Assembly: GCA_036830905.1 (NCBI GenBank)
Contig: DAISNS010000094.1
Coordinates: forward strand, 1-7,246
Reading direction: 5' to 3'
DNA from: Thermocaproicibacter sp002397355
GTDB taxonomy: Bacteria > Bacillota > Clostridia > Oscillospirales > Acutalibacteraceae
Length of the DNA: 7,246 bases
Position numbers and translations under genes: made by a program. The notes beneath the pieces were generated by a model. That model was given only the letters and a program-made list of their open reading frames with translations. It did not search any database and was not told the origin of the DNA. This document shows positions 1-6,742 of this stretch, in pieces; within the stretch, counting starts at the first letter, position 1, and each line of letters opens with the position of its first letter.

Positions 1-937
1 CGGGGCGGTCTTCGTAGATGCGCTCGATGGCTTCGGCGAAAAGGGGCGCCACGGAAAGGACGGTCATGTTCGACAGGCGTTTCTCCGGCGGCAGCGGGAT
101 GGTGTCGAGCAGCACGAACTCCTTGATGGGGGCGGCCTTCAGGCGCTCGATGGCGGGGCCGGAGAGCACCGCGTGGGTGGCGCAGGCCGTGACCTGCAGC
201 GCGCCGTTTTTCATGAGGGCGTCGGCCGCGTTGCAGAGCGTGCCGGCGGTGTCGATCATGTCGTCCACGACGATGACCTTCTTTCCCTTCACGTTGCCGA
301 TGATGTTCATGACCTCGCAGACGTTCGCTTTCTGGCGGCGCTTGTCTACAATGGCGAGCGGGCACCCGATGCGCTCGGCGAAGTTGCGGGCGCGCGTCAC
401 GGAGCCGAGGTCCGGCGACATGACCACGTACTCGTCGCCGTGGCCCTGGATGCGCGACTTGATGTGGGAGGAAAGGACCGGGACGCCCAGCAGGTGGTCC
501 ACCGGAATGTTGAAGAAGCCCTGGATCTGCGCCGCATGCAGGTCCATGGTGAGGACGCGGTCGCAGCCGGCCGCCGTGAGCAGGTCCGCCACAAGCTTGG
601 CCGTGATGGGGTCGTGCGCCTTGACCTTGCGGTCCTGCCGCGCGTAGCCGAAGTACGGCATCACGGCGGTGATGCGGGCGGCCGACGCGCGCTTCATGGC
701 GTCCATCATGATGAGCAGCTCCATCAGGTTGTTGTTGACCGGCGCGCAGGTGGACTGGACGATGAAGCAGTCCGATCCGCGGACGGTCTCGTTGATGGAG
801 CAGGAAATCTCGCCGTCGCTGAACGTGGAGACCTCGCTCTTTCCCATCGGAAGGCCGAGACACTTGGCGATCTGTTCCGCCGCTTCCCTGCTCGCGCTGG
901 CGGCGAAAATCTTGATGTCTTTCCCGTGAAAACTCAT
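1..937 (-). CDS. prs: Ribose-phosphate pyrophosphokinase (PRPP synthetase), 3' end cut by window edge
   Basis: Makes 5-phosphoribosyl-1-pyrophosphate (PRPP) from ribose 5-phosphate and ATP in the cytoplasm, for purine, pyrimidine, NAD, histidine and tryptophan synthesis. The reading frame begins MSFHGKDIKIFAAS and stays open to the edge, giving 312 visible residues; family members have about 315-320, so only a few codons are missing. Diagnostic motifs seen in order: SDGE near residue 50, FGYARQDRK (ATP site and flexible loop) near 95-105, DLHAAQIQGFF (divalent metal and pyrophosphate region) near 130, KRR (catalytic loop) near 195, and VVDDMIDTAGT (ribose-5-phosphate loop) near 220. The start at 937 is preferred over an in-frame ATG at 943 because AGGAGG lies 8 nt before 937 but only 2 nt before 943. 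It follows the glmU-like gene after 65 nt with no strong terminator between them, so the two are probably cotranscribed, as in many Firmicutes. Identification is secure. Confidence 0.97.
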   Translation of the reverse strand, partial: MSFHGKDIKIFAASASREAAEQIAKCLGLPMGKSEVSTFSDGEISCSINETVRGSDCFIVQSTCAPVNNNLMELLIMMDAMKRASAARITAVMPYFGYARQDRKVKAHDPITAKLVADLLTAAGCDRVLTMDLHAAQIQGFFNIPVDHLLGVPVLSSHIKSRIQGHGDEYVVMSPDLGSVTRARNFAERIGCPLAIVDKRRQKANVCEVMNIIGNVKGKKVIVVDDMIDTAGTLCNAADALMKNGALQVTACATHAVLSGPAIERLKAAPIKEFVLLDTIPLPPEKRLSNMTVLSVAPLFAEAIERIYEDRP

Positions 938-945
938 TTCCATAT

Positions 946-951
946 CCTCCT
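946..951 (-). promoter_or_regulatory. Ribosome binding site of prs
   Basis: A perfect AGGAGG on the minus strand, 8 nt before the ATG at 937. It decides between two in-frame ATG codons 6 nt apart: the upstream one (943) would leave only a 2-nt spacer. Confidence 0.85.
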
Positions 952-1002
952 AAAGATTCTATCCTTTTTCCGGTTTCCGGATTCTTCCCTCAGGTCCGCC
1001 GA

Positions 1003-2061
1003 TCACTCCGCCCGCAGGGGAACCGCCTGGACCCGCCCGCCGAAAACGGTGAACGGGGCCGGGCGCGCTCCCGGCGGGAACGCGTGCCCCTGCGCGCGCA
1101 CCCCGTCCAGCGCGCAGCCGTCGCCCACGGCGCAGCCGTCCAGCAGGGTGCCCGGCCCCAGGACGCAGCCGTCCCCCACGCGGGTGCTGCCGCGCAGCAC
1201 CGTGCCTGGCAGGATCGTGCAGTTCCGGCCGATGGTCACGTCGGGGCCGATCACGACGCCGTCCGCGCAGGGGATGTCCACCCCTTCGCGCATCAGGCGG
1301 CAGAGCGCCTCCCGGCGGGCGATCACGTTCAGCTCGTGCAGCTGCAGGCAGTCGTTCGCGCCGCGCGCGGCGTCGGGGCCGCAGGCCGGGCAGGCGCCCG
1401 CGCGCTTCCCCTGCCGCAGGAGCAGCGCCACCGCGTCCGTCAGGTAATATTCCCCCTGGGCGTTCGCGCTGCCGAGCCGGGGCAGGGTTTCGAGCAGGTC
1501 GTCCGTGCGGAACCAGAACGCGCCGGAGTTGACCTCCTTCACGGCCAGCTCGCCCGTGGAGGCGTCCTTCTGCTCCACGATGGCGCGCAGAAACCCGCCC
1601 TCACCGGCCCGGATGATGCGTCCGTAGCCCGTGGGGTCGTCCAAAATCGCGGAAATCACCGTGACGGCGTTTCCGTTCTCGGTATGCTGCCGGAAGGCCC
1701 GGCGGATCGTCTCCGCGTCGACGAACGGCGCGTCCCCGTTCAGGACGAGGACGTTGCCCCCCGCCGCGCGGGCCCGCAGGAAGCCGGCCGCCGTCATGAC
1801 GGCGTGGCCCGTCCCCTTCCGCTCCGTCTGCAGGACCGTCTCGACGCCGGGGTCGCGGCCCGCGAGATACTCCTCCACCTGGCCGCTCCGGTAGCCCGTG
1901 ACCACGCAGACGTCCCCGATCCCCGCGCCCCGGGCGGCGTCGATCACCCACTGGAGCATCGGCTTGAACAGAACCGGGGAAAGGCACTTCGGCCGGTCCC
2001 ACTTCATCCGCTTCCCCTCGCCGGCGGCGAGGATCACGGCGCAGTTATGCTGTTGTATCAT
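1003..2061 (-). CDS. glmU: GlmU-like UDP-N-acetylglucosamine pyrophosphorylase lacking most of the acetyltransferase domain
   Basis: The N-terminal half is a GlmU uridyltransferase, which joins GlcNAc-1-phosphate and UTP to give UDP-GlcNAc, the precursor of peptidoglycan. Seen in the 352-residue product: LAAGEGKRM nucleotide loop near residues 11-19, RPKCL with the conserved lysine, QTERKGTGHA near 80, NGDAPF (metal aspartate) near 108, DDPTGYGRI near 140, IVEQKDA near 160, EVNSGAF near 175, GEYYLTDAV near 205, and GANDCLQL near 235. From about residue 258 a left-handed beta-helix starts (IGPDVTIGRN, LPGTVLRGSTRVGDG), but it stops after a few hexapeptide coils and ends in an Ala/Pro/Arg-rich tail. 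Full GlmU has about 450-460 residues; the region with the acetyltransferase histidine and CoA site is absent. The 65 nt before prs have no room for it, so this is not a simple frameshift. The first step (GlcN-1-P acetylation) must be done by another protein, or the product is a monofunctional relative. A GGGGG Shine-Dalgarno lies 7 nt before the ATG. Confidence 0.88.
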   Translation of the reverse strand: MIQQHNCAVILAAGEGKRMKWDRPKCLSPVLFKPMLQWVIDAARGAGIGDVCVVTGYRSGQVEEYLAGRDPGVETVLQTERKGTGHAVMTAAGFLRARAAGGNVLVLNGDAPFVDAETIRRAFRQHTENGNAVTVISAILDDPTGYGRIIRAGEGGFLRAIVEQKDASTGELAVKEVNSGAFWFRTDDLLETLPRLGSANAQGEYYLTDAVALLLRQGKRAGACPACGPDAARGANDCLQLHELNVIARREALCRLMREGVDIPCADGVVIGPDVTIGRNCTILPGTVLRGSTRVGDGCVLGPGTLLDGCAVGDGCALDGVRAQGHAFPPGARPAPFTVFGGRVQAVPLRAE

Positions 2062-2103
2062 TCCGTTTCCCCCGTGATGTCTTTCGGAAGATTTGTCACT
2101 TTT

Positions 2104-2131
2104 ATTATTGCATATCTACGTTTTTTTGCAA
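2104..2131 (-). promoter_or_regulatory. Promoter of the glmU-prs operon
   Basis: On the minus strand, TTGCAA (2126-2131) is followed after 16 bp by AATAAT (2104-2109), which carries the extended -10 dinucleotide TG one base upstream. Transcription would start near 2097, giving a leader of about 35 nt before the ATG at 2061. It sits in the AT-rich gap between two divergent genes. The call rests on the motif match and position only. Confidence 0.65.
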
Positions 2132-2181
2132 GCGGAATGTCACAGAAACGTTAAGTTTTAGTCAACTTTGTGGAACTTGTG

Positions 2182-2232
2182 CTCCGCTCCGCCCCGCGGC
2201 TTTCGAATTTTAACGAATTTGGCGGAACGGGG
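2182..2232. repeat. Imperfect inverted repeat between the divergent promoters
   Basis: The arms 2182-2193 and 2221-2232 are complementary over 12 positions with one mismatch and one G-T pair, separated by 27 bp. No T-run follows on either strand, so it does not look like a terminator. It lies about 45 bp upstream of the ppdK -10 element and could be an operator, or only a GC-rich island in otherwise AT-rich DNA. Confidence 0.4.
2204..2220. repeat. Direct repeat CGAATTT with 10-bp phasing
   Basis: CGAATTT occurs at 2204-2210 and again at 2214-2220, exactly 10 bp (one helical turn) apart, inside the loop of the inverted repeat. Such phasing suits a regulator binding one face of the helix, but two copies of a 7-mer in AT-rich DNA may be chance. 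Confidence 0.3.
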
Positions 2233-2273
2233 AAAAAGTTTTATCAAATCATATAGCTTTTGCACCATTAATT

Positions 2274-2282
2274 TGATATAAT
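2274..2282 (+). promoter_or_regulatory. Extended -10 promoter of ppdK
   Basis: A perfect TATAAT (2277-2282) is preceded by TGA, giving the TGnTATAAT form. No good -35 hexamer is seen at the normal spacing, which an extended -10 can make up for. A start near 2289 would give a leader of about 82 nt to the ppdK ATG at 2371. Confidence 0.7.
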
Positions 2283-2311
2283 ACTCTTCGAGCGTAAGTT
2301 GCCGATTTTCT

Positions 2312-2339
2312 TTTCGGAATATCCGCGAAAGCTCCGAAA
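2312..2339 (+). promoter_or_regulatory. Leader hairpin of ppdK with a competing fold
   Basis: TTTCGGA (2312-2318) can pair with TCCGAAA (2333-2339), 7 bp around a 14-nt loop. The same left arm can instead form a small hairpin, CGGA (2315-2318) with TCCG (2322-2325). The two are mutually exclusive and end about 18 nt before the Shine-Dalgarno. There is no T-run, so any effect would be on RNA stability or translation. Function is unproven. Confidence 0.3.
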
Positions 2340-2356
2340 TCAATTCATTTTCAATC

Positions 2357-2362
2357 AGGAGG
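2357..2362 (+). promoter_or_regulatory. Ribosome binding site of ppdK
   Basis: A perfect AGGAGG 8 nt before the ATG at 2371. It fixes the start: an in-frame ATG at 2299 would add 24 residues with no family resemblance and lies close to the predicted transcription start, with no Shine-Dalgarno. Confidence 0.9.
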
Positions 2363-2370
2363 TCAGTTAT

Positions 2371-5037
2371 ATGAGCCATAAGTACCTGTATTACTTCACC
2401 GAGGGCAGCAAGGCCTTCGGCGGCGACATGACCAAGATGAAGAATATCCTGGGCGGCAAAGGCGCGGGCCTTGCCGAAATGACCGCGGCCGGGATGCCGG
2501 TCCCGCAGGGCTTCACCATCACGACCGGAGCCTGCACCCAGTACTACGAGGACGGCCGCCAGATCAACGGCGAGATCCAGAAGGACATCTTCGAGCACAT
2601 GAAGGGCCTGGAGAAGATCACGGGCAAGACCTTCGGCGACATCAGCAACCCGCTGCTGGTTTCCGTGCGCTCCGGCGCGCGCCAGTCCATGCCCGGCATG
2701 ATGGACACCATCCTGAACCTGGGCCTGAACGACGAGGCCGTGGAGGGCCTCGCGAAGAAGACCGGCAACCCGCGTTTCGCCTACGACAGCTACCGCCGCT
2801 TCGTGCAGATGTTCGCCGACGTGGTCATGGGCGTCTCCAAGGAGCTTTTCGAGAAAGAGATCGACAAGATGAAGGCCGCCAAGGGCGTCAAGAACGACGT
2901 CGACCTGGACGCCGACGACCTCAAGAAGCTGGTCGTCGTCTTCAAGAAGATCTACGAGGACAACGAGCACAAGCCGTTCCCGCAGGACCCGAAGGAACAG
3001 CTCATCGAAGCCGTGAAGGCCGTTTTCCGTTCGTGGGACAATCCCCGCGCGAACGTCTACCGCAAGATGAACGAGATCCCCTACGAGTGGGGCACCGCCG
3101 TCAACGTGCAGCAGATGGCGTTCGGCAACTCCGGCGACCGCTCCGGCACCGGCGTGGCCTTCACCCGCAACCCCGCGACGGGCGAGAAGAAGCTCTTCGG
3201 CGAATACCTCATCAACGCCCAGGGCGAGGACGTTGTGGCCGGCGTGCGCACGCCGTCCCCGATCAGCCACCTGAAAGAGCAGATGCCGGAGGTCTACGAC
3301 CAGTTCTCCGACATCGCCACGCGCCTGGAGAACCACTTCAAGGACATGCAGGACATGGAGTTCACCATCGAGGACGGCCACCTCTATATGCTGCAGACGA
3401 GGAACGGCAAGCGCACCGCGACGGCGGCCCTGAAGGTCGCCTGCGACCTCGTGGACGAGGGCATGATCGACGAGGAGGAAGCCGTGCTTCGCGTGGAGCC
3501 GAAGCAGCTCGACGCCCTGCTGCACCCGCAGTTCGACGCCGAAGCGCTGAAGAAGGCCAAGGCGATCGGCCACGGCCTCGCGGCCTCCCCGGGCGCGGCC
3601 TGCGGCAAGGTCGTCTTCTCCGCGGACGACGCGAAGGCGTGGAAGAAGAAGGGTGAAAAGGTCATCCTCGTCCGCCTGGAGACTTCCCCGGAGGATATCG
3701 AGGGCATGGCCTCTTCCCAGGGCATCCTCACGGTGCGCGGCGGCATGACCTCCCACGCGGCGGTCGTGGCGCGCGGCATGGGCACCTGCTGCGTTTCCGG
3801 CTGCGGCGCGATCGTCGTCGACTACGACAAGAAGCAGTTCACCCTCGGCGGCAAGACCATCCGGGAGGGCGACTATATCTCCATCGACGGCTCCACCGGC
3901 AACGTTTACGACACCGCCATCCCGACCGTGCCGGCCACCATCTCCGGCAACTTCAGCCGCTTCATGGCCTGGGCGGACAAGGCGCGCAGGCTGCAGGTCT
4001 ACACCAACGCCGACACCCCGAAGGACGCGAAGCAGGCCCGCGAGTTCGGCGCCGAGGGCATCGGCCTCACGCGCACCGAGCACATGTTCTTCGAGGGCAC
4101 CCGCATCAAGGCCATGCGCGAGATGATCGTCGCGACGAACACCGAGGACCGCAAGAAAGCGCTCGCGAAGATCATGCCCTACCAGCAGGGCGACTTCGAG
4201 GGCCTGTACACCGCGATGGAGGGCCGCCCGGTCATCATCCGCTTCCTCGACCCGCCCCTGCACGAGTTCCTGCCGACGAAGGAAGCCGACATCAAGGAAA
4301 TCGCCGGCGAGCTCGGCATCACGGTGCAGCACCTGAAGGACGTCATCTCCGGCCTGCACGAGTTCAACCCGATGATGGGCCACCGCGGCTGCCGCCTGTG
4401 CGTCACCTACCCGGAGATCGCCGAGATGCAGACCACGGCCGTCATCAACGCCGCCATCAACGTGAACAAGGCGCACCCGGACTACAACGTCGAGCCGCGC
4501 ATCATGATCCCGCTCGTGGGCGAGGTCAAGGAGCTCAAATACGTCAAGGACGTCGTCGTCGCCACAGCGGATAAACTGATCGCCGACGCGGGCGTGAAGA
4601 TGAAGTACCAGGTCGGCACCATGATCGAGATTCCGCGCGCCGCCCTGACCGCCGGCGAGATCGCGAAGGAAGCCGAGTTCTTCAGCTTCGGCACGAACGA
4701 CCTGACGCAGATGACCTTCGGGTTCAGCCGCGACGACGCCGGCAAGTTCCTCGATTCCTACTACGAGAAGAAGATCTACGAGTCCGATCCGTTCGCGCAC
4801 CTCGACCAGGTGGGCGTGGGCAAGCTGATCAAGATGGCCGTCAAGGACGGCCGCGCCACAAGGCCGGACATCCACCTCGGCATCTGCGGCGAACACGGCG
4901 GCGATCCGTCTTCCGTCGAGTTCTGCCACTTCGCCGGCCTCGACTACGTCTCCTGCTCGCCGTTCCGCGTGCCGATCGCACGCCTTGCCGCCGCGCAGGC
5001 CGCGATCAAGGACAAGAGGGCAAAAGCCGCGAAGTAA
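2371..5037 (+). CDS. ppdK: Pyruvate, phosphate dikinase
   Basis: Interconverts pyruvate, ATP and phosphate with phosphoenolpyruvate, AMP and pyrophosphate in the cytoplasm. In anaerobic clostridia it serves PPi-linked glycolysis or PEP formation. The 888 residues match the usual 870-890. Domains: ATP-grasp nucleotide-binding domain (about 1-390) with the phosphate loop GGKGAGLAEM (Lys30) and SVRSGARQSMPGMMDT (Arg100); swivelling phosphohistidine domain (about 400-525) with GGMTSHAAVVARG, where His462 is the phosphate carrier and Thr460 the position phosphorylated by regulatory kinases in homologues; PEP/pyruvate TIM barrel (about 545-888) with GIGLTRTEHMFF, MIEIPRAA, SFGTNDLTQM and GICGEHGG, whose Cys839 is the acid/base residue. 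All catalytic residues are present. Codons end overwhelmingly in G or C, with AAG for Lys and CGC for Arg prevailing, more strictly than in the neighbouring genes, which suits high expression. It has its own promoter and terminator and so is probably monocistronic, with possible read-through to the next gene. Confidence 0.98.
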   Translation: MSHKYLYYFTEGSKAFGGDMTKMKNILGGKGAGLAEMTAAGMPVPQGFTITTGACTQYYEDGRQINGEIQKDIFEHMKGLEKITGKTFGDISNPLLVSVRSGARQSMPGMMDTILNLGLNDEAVEGLAKKTGNPRFAYDSYRRFVQMFADVVMGVSKELFEKEIDKMKAAKGVKNDVDLDADDLKKLVVVFKKIYEDNEHKPFPQDPKEQLIEAVKAVFRSWDNPRANVYRKMNEIPYEWGTAVNVQQMAFGNSGDRSGTGVAFTRNPATGEKKLFGEYLINAQGEDVVAGVRTPSPISHLKEQMPEVYDQFSDIATRLENHFKDMQDMEFTIEDGHLYMLQTRNGKRTATAALKVACDLVDEGMIDEEEAVLRVEPKQLDALLHPQFDAEALKKAKAIGHGLAASPGAACGKVVFSADDAKAWKKKGEKVILVRLETSPEDIEGMASSQGILTVRGGMTSHAAVVARGMGTCCVSGCGAIVVDYDKKQFTLGGKTIREGDYISIDGSTGNVYDTAIPTVPATISGNFSRFMAWADKARRLQVYTNADTPKDAKQAREFGAEGIGLTRTEHMFFEGTRIKAMREMIVATNTEDRKKALAKIMPYQQGDFEGLYTAMEGRPVIIRFLDPPLHEFLPTKEADIKEIAGELGITVQHLKDVISGLHEFNPMMGHRGCRLCVTYPEIAEMQTTAVINAAINVNKAHPDYNVEPRIMIPLVGEVKELKYVKDVVVATADKLIADAGVKMKYQVGTMIEIPRAALTAGEIAKEAEFFSFGTNDLTQMTFGFSRDDAGKFLDSYYEKKIYESDPFAHLDQVGVGKLIKMAVKDGRATRPDIHLGICGEHGGDPSSVEFCHFAGLDYVSCSPFRVPIARLAAAQAAIKDKRAKAAK

Positions 5038-5063
5038 TTTCCGCCGTCTACTTGGAAACCATG

Positions 5064-5096
5064 AATTCCCCCGTCTTCCGGCGGGGGAATTTCTTC
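5064..5096 (+). terminator. Intrinsic terminator of ppdK
   Basis: The arms AATTCCCCCG (5064-5073) and CGGGGGAATT (5082-5091) form a perfect 10-bp stem with an 8-nt loop, followed by a modest TCTTC tail. It begins 26 nt after the ppdK stop and ends only 20 nt before the next start codon. Confidence 0.85.
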
Positions 5097-5116
5097 ATAA
5101 GGGGGATGCTCTTCCC

Positions 5117-5560
5117 ATGAGAATCAAGCGGATGAAAATCGCCGTTACGGTGTGCCAGGCCGCGTTTATCCTGATCCTGTTCCTGCCCGTGGCGAAGGAT
5201 TTCGGCTCCGCGGCCGCCCTGAGCACCGTGGACCTCGCGCGGCGCTACGCGGAAATCGGGTACGGGGCCGGCGCGGCGTTCTACCTGGCCTCCGCGACGC
5301 TCGGCCCGGCCGCGGCGGCGCTGTTCGCCTGGCTGCTCCGGGCGGCGCGGAAAGGCTTCGGCATGGCCGCGTGCCTGAGCGCCTACACGGAGCTGGTGCA
5401 CGTCTGCTTCTATTCGGCGCTGAAAACGGCCCTGGCGGGCAGCGTGCGGCTGACGGGAACCTATCTGTTCATCTGTCTGTTCGTCCTGTTCGGCATGTTC
5501 GTGTGCATCCGCGCCTATCTGCTCGCGGCGGCGCCCCGCCACTCCTCCCGGAAGCCGTGA
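5117..5560 (+). CDS. Small four-helix membrane protein of unknown function
   Basis: I do not recognise the family. The 147-residue product is hydrophobic with four likely membrane segments at about residues 8-26, 48-74, 81-103 and 113-138. Basic residues lie at the N-terminus (MRIKRMK), in the loop at 75-79 (RAARK) and in the tail (RHSSRKP), which by the positive-inside rule puts both ends and the middle loop in the cytoplasm. There is no cleavable signal peptide and no catalytic motif. Cysteines sit at 13, 86, 97, 120 and 130, all within or near helices. The start at 5117 is preceded by AAGGGGG with an 11-nt spacer, rather long; an alternative start is Met6 at 5132, but its upstream AAGCGG is weaker. 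It lies 79 nt after ppdK, with a terminator in between that leaves no room for a separate promoter, so expression probably depends on read-through or a promoter inside ppdK. That it is a gene is supported by the hydrophobic pattern and codon use. Confidence 0.75.
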   Translation: MRIKRMKIAVTVCQAAFILILFLPVAKDFGSAAALSTVDLARRYAEIGYGAGAAFYLASATLGPAAAALFAWLLRAARKGFGMAACLSAYTELVHVCFYSALKTALAGSVRLTGTYLFICLFVLFGMFVCIRAYLLAAAPRHSSRKP

Positions 5561-5648
5561 GGCCGCCCGCGGCGGACGGAAGCCGGCCCGCGGAATGATA
5601 CGGCCGAACGATGCAAACAATACTGCCGACACGTTTCAAACGATACCG

Positions 5649-5670
5649 GCGCCCCGTCGGCTCGGGGCGC
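5649..5670 (+). promoter_or_regulatory. GC-rich hairpin just upstream of the TrxB-like gene
   Basis: GCGCCCCG (5649-5656) and CGGGGCGC (5663-5670) form a perfect 8-bp stem with a 6-nt loop. It ends 10 nt before the AAGGAAGG ribosome binding site of the next gene and has no T-run. The 5561-5648 stretch before it shows no convincing promoter. It may be an RNA stabiliser or a weak attenuator. Confidence 0.4.
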
Positions 5671-5693
5671 GGCGGAGGAAGGAAGGCATAAAA

Positions 5694-6575
5694 ATGGAGG
5701 ACGTGATCATACTCGGCTGCGGGCCCGCCGGCGTTTCGGCGGCCCTCTACACGGCGCGCGCCGGGCTGAGGACGCTGCTGATCGGCGAGGTCGGCGGGTC
5801 GCTGCTGAAAACGGAGCGCATCGAAAATTACTACGGATTCCCGGAGCCCGTGTCCGGGCGGACGCTTCTTGAAAACGGCGCGGCGCAGGCGCGGCGCGTC
5901 GGCGCGCGCATCGCGGAGGGCGAGGCCGTCGGCGCGGCGTTCGACGGCGCTTTCACCGTGAGCGCCGCCGGGCAAAGCTTCCGGGCGCCGTTCCTCATCC
6001 TGGCGACGGGGGCGCAGCGCAGGGCGCCGGACATCCCGGGGCTTTCGGAATTCGAGGGGCGCGGCGTAAGCTACTGCGCCGTCTGCGACGCGTTTTTCTT
6101 CCGCAAGCGGAAGGTCGCCGTCCTGGGCGCGGGCGGGTACGCGCTGCACGAGGCCTCCGAGCTGCTGCCCGTCGCCGCCTCGGTGACGGTGCTGACGAAC
6201 GGCGCCGCCCCGGCCGCGGAATTTCCGCCGGAAACGGCGGTCGAAACGAAGAAAATCGCCGCGCTCTACGGGGAGGGCACGCTGAAGGGCGTGCGGTTCG
6301 AGGACGGCTCCGAGCTGGAAACGGCCGGCGTGTTCGTCGCCGTGGGCGTCGCCGGCAGCGTCGACCTCGCGCGGAAGCTGGGGGCGGAAACGAAGGGGAC
6401 GGCCGTCGCGGTGGACGAAAACCGGGGCACGAACGTGCCCGGCCTCTACGCCGCGGGCGACTGCACCGGCGGCCTGATGCAGATCGCCAAGGCCGTCTGC
6501 GACGGCGCGGTCGCCGGCACCTCCGTCGTGAAGGCTTTCCGGCAGCGGCCAAATGCCGCGCGTCGCCCCGGGTAG
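5694..6575 (+). CDS. Thioredoxin-reductase-like FAD-dependent oxidoreductase with atypical NAD(P)H domain
   Basis: A pyridine-nucleotide-disulfide oxidoreductase of the TrxB group, 293 residues against about 305-320 for TrxB. Seen: N-terminal FAD fold IILGCGPAGVSAAL (residues 5-18), NYYGFPEPVSG near 46-56, LATGAQRR near 104, the redox pair CAVC (Cys128, Cys131), a second dinucleotide-fold glycine motif LGAGGYALHEA near 147, and the C-terminal FAD motif GLYAAGDCTGG near 258. Where TrxB has HRRDxxRA plus a helix for the NADPH 2'-phosphate, this protein has VTVLTNGAAPAAEFPPE, so the segment is replaced and shortened. It may therefore use NADH, reduced ferredoxin (as ferredoxin-dependent flavin thioredoxin reductases of clostridia do) or another donor; the physiological acceptor is probably a thioredoxin or a similar dithiol protein. 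The start at 5694 has GGAAGG 7 nt upstream; a longer form from 5595 adds residues that do not resemble the family. No thioredoxin gene is visible nearby. The fold is certain, the partner is not. Confidence 0.9.
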   Translation: MEDVIILGCGPAGVSAALYTARAGLRTLLIGEVGGSLLKTERIENYYGFPEPVSGRTLLENGAAQARRVGARIAEGEAVGAAFDGAFTVSAAGQSFRAPFLILATGAQRRAPDIPGLSEFEGRGVSYCAVCDAFFFRKRKVAVLGAGGYALHEASELLPVAASVTVLTNGAAPAAEFPPETAVETKKIAALYGEGTLKGVRFEDGSELETAGVFVAVGVAGSVDLARKLGAETKGTAVAVDENRGTNVPGLYAAGDCTGGLMQIAKAVCDGAVAGTSVVKAFRQRPNAARRPG

Positions 6576-6590
6576 CGTGACGCTGCCCGG
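6568..6590 (+). terminator. Hairpin closing the TrxB-like gene (weak intrinsic terminator)
   Basis: A 10-bp stem (6568-6577 with 6581-6590, one G-U pair) around the loop TGA includes the TAG stop codon of the TrxB-like gene. Only a poor T content follows (AAGATTTCGCTT). It probably ends or protects the mRNA and separates the unit from the promoter that begins at 6601. Confidence 0.55.
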
Positions 6591-6600
6591 AAGATTTCGC

Positions 6601-6628
6601 TTGACTATTCCGGAAAAGGCGGTATAAT
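6601..6628 (+). promoter_or_regulatory. Strong sigma-A-type promoter of the candidate RNA gene
   Basis: TTGACT (6601-6606), a 16-bp spacer and a perfect TATAAT (6623-6628): the best housekeeping promoter in the window. Transcription would start near 6635. No open reading frame with a Shine-Dalgarno and family resemblance follows. Confidence 0.85.
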
Positions 6629-6742
6629 TTACCTGTAAGGCACAAAAAGTGCAATGCAGAAGCAGGTGGTGGAACACCTGCCTCCTGCACACGGAGATCG
6701 CACCTCCATATGCAACCGAATTCACGGCACATTGCGTTTCCC

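Noticed and set aside
173..2154. Plus-strand open frames over prs and glmU
   Set aside because: Low-complexity Arg/Ala/His-rich translations; the minus strand encodes clear Prs and GlmU motifs over the same bases.
2299..2370. Upstream start adding 24 residues to PPDK
   Set aside because: No Shine-Dalgarno there, it lies about 10 nt from the predicted transcript start, and the perfect AGGAGG at 2357-2362 points to 2371.
2158..4929. Open frame of more than 900 codons on the minus strand across ppdK
   Set aside because: It is the mirror of a GC-rich, codon-biased ppdK. Its product is an unusual Val/His/Asp/Leu-rich string without family motifs, while the plus-strand frame is an unmistakable PPDK.
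5106..5120. Four-codon ORF MLFP whose TGA overlaps the ATG of the membrane-protein gene
   Set aside because: The G-run touches its ATG with no spacer, so it is unlikely to be translated.
5595..5693. N-terminal extension of the TrxB-like protein from an ATG at 5595
   Set aside because: The added residues do not resemble the family; the FAD motif normally starts within the first ten residues, as it does from 5694.
6655..6735. tRNA, T-box, SRP RNA or tmRNA in the structured segment
   Set aside because: No T-loop GTTCGA consensus, no T-box TGGNACC motif, no SRP GGAAGGNAGCAG core and no tmRNA ends could be found on either strand.
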